The translations under genes and the position numbers were made by a program. DNA of 64,000 nt, from assembly GCA_031291325.1 (NCBI GenBank), contig JARLJG010000020.1, positions 28,441 through 92,440 of the forward strand. The letters run 5' to 3'. This document shows positions 58,247 through 64,000 of the stretch, one piece after another (position 1 is the stretch's first letter; every line of letters begins with the position of its first letter). Source of the stretch: Burkholderiaceae bacterium (lineage in GTDB: Bacteria; Pseudomonadota; Gammaproteobacteria; Burkholderiales; Burkholderiaceae_D). The notes beneath the pieces were generated by a model, which was not told the DNA's origin, ran no database searches, and saw only the letters and a list, made by a program, of their open reading frames with translations.

Positions 58247-60664
58247 TTGAGTGGCGTTTCGCAACGCTTGTTGCGCAAGCGGGTTGTATTGTGGGGGCTG
58301 GGCATCGGCGCGAGCGGCGTCGCGTTGCTCTTGCTATTTGTCGGTTACGTGTATTTGCTCGTGATACCGAGCCTGCCGACGCTGGAAGCGCTGACCGATT
58401 ATCGGCCGAAAATACCGTTGCGGGTGTACACCGCCGACAATGCATTGATCGGCGAATTCGGCGAAGAGCATCGCAATTTCGTGCCGATCAAGCAAATGCC
58501 GGACGTGATGAAGAAGGCGTTGCTGGCGGCGGAAGATGCGCACTTCTACGAACACGGCGCTATCGATCCGAAAGGTGTCGTGCGCGCGCTCGCAGCCGAT
58601 GTCGTGTCGCTGTCGTTCAAGCAAGGGGCCGGCACCATCACGATGCAGGTGGCGCGCGAGTTCTTCCTGACCCGGCAAAAATTTCTGTTCCGAAAACTGA
58701 TCGAAATCCTGTTGTCGTATCGGATCGAAGCGGCGCTTTCCAAGGACCAGATTCTTGAACTGTACATGAATCAGATGTATCTGGGCGAGCATACGTATGG
58801 CTTCGGCAGCGCGTCGCAAGTGTATTTCGGCAAGCCCATTGCGGAAGTGACGCTGGCAGAAGCGGCGATGCTGGCCGGCTTGCCGCAGGGGCCGTCGAAG
58901 AACAATCCGATTGTCAACCCGAAACGCGCCAACCAACGGCAGCAACATATTTTGGCGCATATGCACGATCTCGGATGGATTACCGATGCGCAATTCGCGC
59001 AAGCCGCGCAGGAAGCGGTGCGCGTAAAAACCGGCGGCCAAGTCTTCAGCACGCACGCCGAATATGCGGCGGAGCTGGTGCGCCAGCAGATCTACAAGCA
59101 GTTCAAGGACGATGCCTATACCCACGGTTACATCGTCTACACAACGCTCTCCAAGGCGGCGCAGGACGCGGCCTACGACGCGGTGCGCCGCAACGTGATC
59201 GAATACGACCATCGCCACGGATATCGCGGCCCGGAAGCCACCATCGATTTGCCTACCGGCGAGCAGGAGCGCGAAGATGCGATCGACGAAGCGCTGGGCG
59301 ATCATCCCGCCAGCGACAACTTGTTGCCAGCGGTCGTCTTGGCGGCGTCGCCGAAGCAGGTGCGTGCAGAACTGGCCAGCGGAGAGACCATCGAAATCGG
59401 CGGCGACGGTTTGCGTTTCGCAGCGGCAGGCCTCGGCGTCAATGTTGCAGAGCAAAAGCGGATACGGCCCGGCGCGCTGATTCGCGTGAGCCAGGATGGC
59501 AAAGGCAAATGGTCGATCAGCCAGTTGCCGGAAGTCGCTGCCGCCTTCGTCTCGATCGATGCGGACGACGGCGCGTACAAGGCCTTGGTCGGCGGCTTCG
59601 ATTTCAATCTCAATAAATTCGATCACGTCAGCCAGGCCTGGCGTCAGCCGGGATCGTCGTTCAAGCCTTTCGTGTATTCGGCGGCGCTGGAAAAGGGATT
59701 CTCTCCGGGAACCTTGATCAACGATGTGCCGCTCACTGTGACCACGGCGGAAAGCGGCGGCCCGCTATGGCAGCCGCAAAACGACGAGCCGTTTGAAAAT
59801 CGTCCGGTCACGCTGCGCTACGCGTTGGCGAAGTCGATGAACGTGCCGGCGGTGCGCATCTTGCGCGCGATCACGCCGGCCTATGCGCAGCCGTATGTGA
59901 CCCGCTTCGGCTTCGATCCGGCCAAGCAGCCGCAGAACCTGACGATGGCGCTGGGCACCGGCTCGGTGACGCCGCTGCAAATGGCGGGGGCCTACGCGAT
60001 ATTCGCCAACGGCGGCTTCCAGATTCCGCCTTACCTGGTGCAAAAAGTGGTCGATATCCACGGCACAGTCATTTCCGAAACCAAGCCCACCCATGCTGGG
60101 CAAGAGAGCGAGCGCGCCATCGACCCGCGCAATGCGTTCATCATGGATAGCCTGCTGCATCAAGTGGTGGTGAGCGGCACCGGCGCGGCGGCGACGCAAA
60201 AATTGGGACGCCCCGACCTGGCCGGCAAGACCGGCACCACCAGCGACGCGGTCGACGGCTGGTTTGCCGGCTACAGCGGCAACCTGGTGGCGGTGTCGTG
60301 GATGGGTTACGACGATCCGAAGTCGCTGGGCAGCCGCGAATTCGGCGCGACCTTGGCGTTGCCGGCCTGGATCGACTTTATGCGCGTGGCCTTGAAGGGC
60401 AAGCCGATTTTTCAGCGCGCCGCGCCGGACGGCGTCGTGCAAAACGACGGCGACTGGATGTATAGCGAATTCGTCGCGCAAGGCGCAGTGAAATCGCTGG
60501 CGATGGACGAAGCGCCGGCGACCGACAATTCAGGCAATGCCACACCAGCGCCAGTCGCGCCGGCTCCTGGCGCGCCTCCAGGCAATCCGCCGTCTCCGGC
60601 AAATCCGCCTCCGGCCAATGACTCCGAACGGCAGAAGGCGATCGACATGTTCAAGAACGGCTAA
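58247..60664 (+). CDS. Class A penicillin-binding protein (PBP1A-type)
   Basis: 805-aa bifunctional peptidoglycan synthase, anchored by one N-terminal transmembrane helix (about 20-45). The glycosyltransferase Glu lies in EDAHFYEHGAID. Transpeptidase motifs are SSFK (QPGSSFKPF), SMN (AKSMNVP) and KTGT (AGKTGTTSDAVD). The tail is Pro-rich. The start is TTG 58247 with AAAGG 6 bases upstream; no nearer ATG keeps the membrane helix. It is not beside pilM-pilQ, where the usual mrcA of this group lies, so it may be a second PBP1A. Confidence 0.93.
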   Translation: MSGVSQRLLRKRVVLWGLGIGASGVALLLLFVGYVYLLVIPSLPTLEALTDYRPKIPLRVYTADNALIGEFGEEHRNFVPIKQMPDVMKKALLAAEDAHFYEHGAIDPKGVVRALAADVVSLSFKQGAGTITMQVAREFFLTRQKFLFRKLIEILLSYRIEAALSKDQILELYMNQMYLGEHTYGFGSASQVYFGKPIAEVTLAEAAMLAGLPQGPSKNNPIVNPKRANQRQQHILAHMHDLGWITDAQFAQAAQEAVRVKTGGQVFSTHAEYAAELVRQQIYKQFKDDAYTHGYIVYTTLSKAAQDAAYDAVRRNVIEYDHRHGYRGPEATIDLPTGEQEREDAIDEALGDHPASDNLLPAVVLAASPKQVRAELASGETIEIGGDGLRFAAAGLGVNVAEQKRIRPGALIRVSQDGKGKWSISQLPEVAAAFVSIDADDGAYKALVGGFDFNLNKFDHVSQAWRQPGSSFKPFVYSAALEKGFSPGTLINDVPLTVTTAESGGPLWQPQNDEPFENRPVTLRYALAKSMNVPAVRILRAITPAYAQPYVTRFGFDPAKQPQNLTMALGTGSVTPLQMAGAYAIFANGGFQIPPYLVQKVVDIHGTVISETKPTHAGQESERAIDPRNAFIMDSLLHQVVVSGTGAAATQKLGRPDLAGKTGTTSDAVDGWFAGYSGNLVAVSWMGYDDPKSLGSREFGATLALPAWIDFMRVALKGKPIFQRAAPDGVVQNDGDWMYSEFVAQGAVKSLAMDEAPATDNSGNATPAPVAPAPGAPPGNPPSPANPPPANDSERQKAIDMFKNG

Positions 60665-60692
60665 CCGCGTAGCGCAGACGATGCCGGGAATT

Positions 60693-60720
60693 GCCGGTAC
60701 GCCTTGCAATGCGTACCGGC
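60693..60720. terminator. Hairpin between convergent PBP and copper-receptor genes
   Basis: GCCGGTACGC and GCGTACCGGC are a perfect 10-bp inverted repeat around CTTGCAAT, in the 84-bp gap between two convergent genes. No T-run follows, so efficiency as a terminator is uncertain; it may serve both strands. Confidence 0.6.
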
Positions 60721-60748
60721 TCAAGGTTCAATACTTAAAATCCAAGAC

Positions 60749-63010
60749 TCAAAACTTGATGGTCACGGCGGTGTTGATCGAACGTCCCATGCCCGGAACT
60801 TGTATGCCCCACGGAATGCTGTTGATTCCCATCGTCATCCCTTGTCCGACATAAGCTCCGCCGAGCGGCAACGAGTAAAACTTGTTGAAAAGATTGTCGA
60901 TGCCGATGTCGACGCGCACCTGTTTCCATACATAGCTGCTGCGCAGATTGAACAGTCCATAACCGCCGGTCTGGTTTTCATCCCTGACTTGGGAGACGTT
61001 GTTCTTGGCTGCGACCAGTTGTGCCTCCGCAGTATTGGTCCAGTTGCCGATGCTTTGTACGACGGCAAGCTTGGCATCGAGCGGCATGACGTTGTACAAA
61101 TTGTCGCCGGTGGTCAGATTTTCGCCCCGCACGTAACTCAGCACGCCGGTTCCGGTGAAATTGCCGTAGTCGGCGGTCTTCGCTAACAGCATATGGCCGG
61201 AAATATCGATGCCGTACAGTTGCGCGGATTGATTCACGTACTGGAGATTGACGAAACCCGTGGTCGCGCTCTGGTTCTTGAGCACGGCGGCACTGCTGCC
61301 ACAGACCGAAAGCGGGCAACGCTGCGCATCGATGTAGTCCGATACGTAGGTATAGTACGGGGTGATTTTCAGATCCCATTTTTCCTGGTCGGCATCATGC
61401 CAATCGGCAGTGGCGCTGAGGGTATGTGCCACTTCGGGTTTCAGGTTGATATTCCCGATATAGCTGTTGCCGTCGCCGACGAAATTGTTCATGATGGTCG
61501 CCATCGAACTGGTCGACCAGGTGTAGCGCTCGTACAGGTTGGGCGACCGGGTCTTTTGCGCATACCCTGCCTCGAACGATCGCGTGGCCCCCGGCGTGTA
61601 GCGGGCCAATGCGGTCAGATCCCAATTGTGATCGGTGCGCTGGTGGTTCTGGTTGTCGAAGGTGCTTGCCGGATGGATCGGCGCCGGATCGTACATCATG
61701 CTATAGCCGTGCACCGCGCCGGTATTCATGTCGACCGTATCGCTGCGCAAGCCAAGCTGGCTTAACCATTGGGGACTCCAGCGCGCCTCCCATTCGCCGA
61801 AGACATCGAATCGATTTCGCTTGCCATCGTTGATGTTTTGGAAGGTATTCGGCCCCATGCCCTCCATTCCTGTGTAGCCTGGCGGCGGAACGGAAGGCGA
61901 GGGCGGCCACCAATCGTTGAGCCGGTAGTCTTGGAGTTCTGCGCCAACCCGCAGAATATCCCGCTCCGACAACACGATGTTGCCCTTGACCGAGGCCCCG
62001 GTCGTTTTGCCATCCGTATTCATTGGCATGCCGGGCGCCAGCAGCGTGGCGGCCGAACCGTACCAGTATTGCTTGTCGTCGCCGAAATTCATGCTGTGAT
62101 TGGTGGTCTGATAGTACGCGCGCGCTTCCAGATTGCCCCATCCGAACTGGCCCGTGTAGCGCAGATTGACGTTGGTATCGGTGTTGGCCGTCATATCCAT
62201 GCGCTGATTCGGGAACCCTTCGTACGGAACGTCTTGCACGCCGACTTGCAGCTCCAGCAAATGGCTGTCGTGGCGCAGCGCCAAGCCGAGTGCCTGATTT
62301 TCCGACTTATAGGCGGTCGAGCCGACCGCATCGCCGTCCAACCAGCCTTGACCCATAGCCGCCAGTCCCGCCTGCTTGAAACTTTCTGCCGCCTTGTAAT
62401 TGTCCGATTGTGCAGTGGAACCGTTGTAGGTCACATTCAGGTTCTCGCTGGCATAGCTTGCAAAGAGATTGGCGCCATAGCCGTCGCCGTTGCTGCGATA
62501 AAATGCCCCGGCCTGTCCAGTGAAAAGGTTCGGCTGTCCGGCTTGGGCAAATTGCGGCGCAGCCGAATTCACTTGTATGGTGCCGCCGATGCTGTCGCCG
62601 CCGACGCTGACAGGGGTGATGCCGGCAAATACCTTGATGCTGTCCACGTTGGTCGGATCGATATACGACAGCGGCGAATTCATATGGTTGGGGCAGGCCG
62701 GCATCAAGGTCATGCCATCGACTTGTACACGCACGCGGTCGTCGGCCATGCCATGCAGCGCAGGCAGGCTCGAGACGCCGCCGGCACCGTACAGGCTGAC
62801 TCCGGCGATGTCTTGGAGCAGGCGCGCAGTATCGCTGCTTGAGAGACGCCGCGAGGCCACGCCCGCTGCGTCGGAATTGGATGAATCGAGCAATTGGACA
62901 TCTGCTTTCTGCGCGGTGATGACCACTGTCGGTAGCGCCGTTTCCTGGGCCAGTGCGACAAACGGCGCGGCGGCCAGCAGAGCAGCGATAGGTTTTAGAG
63001 GGAATTTCAT
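60749..63010 (-). CDS. oprC: TonB-dependent copper receptor, OprC-type
   Basis: 753-aa outer-membrane receptor with a signal peptide (LKPIAALLAAAPFVALA), a plug domain and a 22-strand-type barrel ending in VTIKF. The OprC copper site can be read: Cys106-x3-Met110 in ACPNHM and His305-x-Met307 in NHSMNF correspond to the CxxxM and HxM ligands that I recall for Pseudomonas OprC. The start is ATG 63010, with AGGAAAAA upstream. A DUF2946 protein, often linked to copper, is encoded 212 bp upstream, which supports the substrate. Confidence 0.9.
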   Translation of the reverse strand: MKFPLKPIAALLAAAPFVALAQETALPTVVITAQKADVQLLDSSNSDAAGVASRRLSSSDTARLLQDIAGVSLYGAGGVSSLPALHGMADDRVRVQVDGMTLMPACPNHMNSPLSYIDPTNVDSIKVFAGITPVSVGGDSIGGTIQVNSAAPQFAQAGQPNLFTGQAGAFYRSNGDGYGANLFASYASENLNVTYNGSTAQSDNYKAAESFKQAGLAAMGQGWLDGDAVGSTAYKSENQALGLALRHDSHLLELQVGVQDVPYEGFPNQRMDMTANTDTNVNLRYTGQFGWGNLEARAYYQTTNHSMNFGDDKQYWYGSAATLLAPGMPMNTDGKTTGASVKGNIVLSERDILRVGAELQDYRLNDWWPPSPSVPPPGYTGMEGMGPNTFQNINDGKRNRFDVFGEWEARWSPQWLSQLGLRSDTVDMNTGAVHGYSMMYDPAPIHPASTFDNQNHQRTDHNWDLTALARYTPGATRSFEAGYAQKTRSPNLYERYTWSTSSMATIMNNFVGDGNSYIGNINLKPEVAHTLSATADWHDADQEKWDLKITPYYTYVSDYIDAQRCPLSVCGSSAAVLKNQSATTGFVNLQYVNQSAQLYGIDISGHMLLAKTADYGNFTGTGVLSYVRGENLTTGDNLYNVMPLDAKLAVVQSIGNWTNTAEAQLVAAKNNVSQVRDENQTGGYGLFNLRSSYVWKQVRVDIGIDNLFNKFYSLPLGGAYVGQGMTMGINSIPWGIQVPGMGRSINTAVTIKF

Positions 63011-63221
63011 GAGCGTTTTTCCTAAGAAGTGAATGCGCTGCGAATGCGTTAAGAGCGTCTTCAGCGAGCGCACAAATGCGCGCGACCGCACCGCTATTCG
63101 GGGCGGAGGCGATTGCTAACCTGGTTGACGGAACAATCTTTTGTGTCGAATGACGATGGCAGAGGCGCGAGCGAACTCAGCGCCGCCGACCGCCGGCAAC
63201 ACCTATAAAAATCGGCGGAAA

Positions 63222-63635
63222 TCAGGAAGCGATAGGAGGAGCGCGGGACTGCGCAGCGGCCCATATGAAAAGCGGGCGCGGTGCTTGGTAGAAAAGAGCG
63301 GGCGACAGGACCGACCTGCTTGCGGCGGGGATGGAAAATACTGCGGTCGGCAGCAAACCGAAGGACCCGGCATGGGTGAAGCAGAAGGGGCAATGCTCGG
63401 AGTGGGTCGCCGTTCCCGCTGGGGTAGACGGCTTGGCCGGGGCGCGGTTGTCGGACACTTTACCAACAACCTTGATCGACTTGAGACCTGCTACCGAGCA
63501 TATCTCGAACTCGGAAATATCGGAACCTGCGCTCGCTGCCAATGCATAGGAAATCGAGGGGGCAAGCGACGCCAGAAGAATCGCCAAACATGCGATCCAT
63601 GCGGTAAAACGTCGCGCAGCCTTGTTCATTCCCAT
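63222..63635 (-). CDS. DUF2946-family protein, copper-associated
   Basis: 137 aa with an N-terminal hydrophobic segment (AWIACLAILLASLAPSISYALA) and a conserved HCPFCFTHAGS motif whose His and two Cys residues could bind metal. DUF2946 proteins often flank copper receptors and P-type copper transport genes. It lies upstream of and in the same direction as the OprC-type receptor. The translation start is uncertain (ATG 63635 or 63629). It probably helps copper handling; this is from context. Confidence 0.78.
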   Translation of the reverse strand: MGMNKAARRFTAWIACLAILLASLAPSISYALAASAGSDISEFEICSVAGLKSIKVVGKVSDNRAPAKPSTPAGTATHSEHCPFCFTHAGSFGLLPTAVFSIPAASRSVLSPALFYQAPRPLFIWAAAQSRAPPIAS

Positions 63636-63793
63636 AGGAGAATGGTATCACAGAGGCCTATCGAAATGAAGCCGTTGCATGAACGAATTGGGGAATGCGC
63701 AACACATTCGTCGCGCTTGAATCATCTGGAATCAGAGTGATTCTCTTGCCACGTTTTTCATCCGAGGAGGCAAATTTCTGCGACGCGGTATTG

Positions 63794-64000
63794 AAATTTT
63801 GGTTCATCCGAGGATTTTGTGGGTAGAAACGCTAGCATAACCCTCCGTCGTCCCCGCGAAGGCGGGGACCCATAGGGAATTCGCTCGAGCTATGTCACTA
63901 TGGATTCCCGCGGGGCGGCCTCCCGCCTTCGCGGGAACGACGAGGTTTTTGCATAACTTGCGCGAACGCGTTTCCTTACCCACAGAAAAGTCGGAACAAC
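63794..64000 (+). repeat. Palindromic dRS3-like repeat element, copy C (reaches the window end)
   Basis: The core is 63842-63954, with a small insertion in the right arm. The left flank GGTTCATCCGAGGATTTTGT matches copies A (reversed) and B; the right flank AAAAGTCGGAACAAC at the window end matches copy B. About 95 nt from the left flank into the core also matches copy A. Its 3' limit may lie beyond the window. Confidence 0.85.

Overview
The window is a chromosomal segment of a betaproteobacterium, most likely Burkholderiales and probably an Oxalobacteraceae relative (Herbaspirillum/Collimonas/Herminiimonas type). The reasons are moderately high GC with a strong third-position GC bias, the mltG-tmk-holB-pilZ-tatD gene order, an imuA-imuB-dnaE2 SOS cassette, abundant chemotaxis and hybrid-kinase genes, and dRS3-like palindromic repeats. 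No rRNA, tRNA, prophage, IS transposase or CRISPR array was seen. The species call is inference from gene content only.

Layout. 0-2.3 kb: a chemoreceptor with its sensor at the C-terminus, then a convergent MarR/HpaR-type regulator. 2.3-13.7 kb: a co-directional acyl-CoA catabolic block (CoA-transferase, thiolase, acyl-CoA dehydrogenase, two SDRs, two hot-dog thioesterases, a CurA-like reductase, a GST-like protein, an alpha/beta hydrolase). It is headed by a promoter with two palindromic operators. 13.8-18.7 kb: a small exported protein, a hybrid histidine kinase, an NRDE protein and ygfZ. 18.8-23.9 kb: a housekeeping run mltG-tmk-holB-pilZ-acetyltransferase-tatD-ankyrin. 24.2-26.7 kb: a LuxR solo, repeats and a TraL/TraM-like plasmid-type pair. 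26.8-34.3 kb: a degenerate pseudouridine-synthase-like protein, a 1480-aa hybrid kinase and a YgiQ radical SAM protein. 34.4-40.1 kb: the LexA-controlled mutasome imuA-imuB-dnaE2, split by a repeat. 40.2-43.3 kb: a TorF-type outer-membrane protein, a chemoreceptor and CheW. 44.9-50.2 kb: a MerR-TipAS regulator followed by a LolD-like ATPase, FtsX-type permease, LolA-like periplasmic protein and outer-membrane beta-barrel. 50.3-58 kb: mixed single genes (CaiB/BaiF-type CoA-transferase, HDOD, DUF1579, HD hydrolase, an unusual receiver-domain protein, YjfB). 58.2-63.6 kb: a class A PBP, an OprC-type copper receptor and a DUF2946 protein. A repeat element closes the window.

How the parts work together. 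The 2.5-13 kb genes supply most steps of a beta-oxidation-like pathway, with CoA-transferase and thioesterase at the ends; the starting substrate is not evident. The MerR-TipAS cluster looks like a ligand-induced envelope transport conduit running from the inner membrane through a periplasmic carrier to the outer membrane. A second promoter of the same 19-bp-spacer architecture lies 9.6 kb away in front of a DUF1579 gene, which suggests a small regulon. This is the best candidate in the window for a poorly described system.

Three copies of a roughly 150-200 bp palindromic element share outer ends as well as their dRS3-like core. One copy sits between imuB and dnaE2 and appears to supply the dnaE2 ribosome-binding site.
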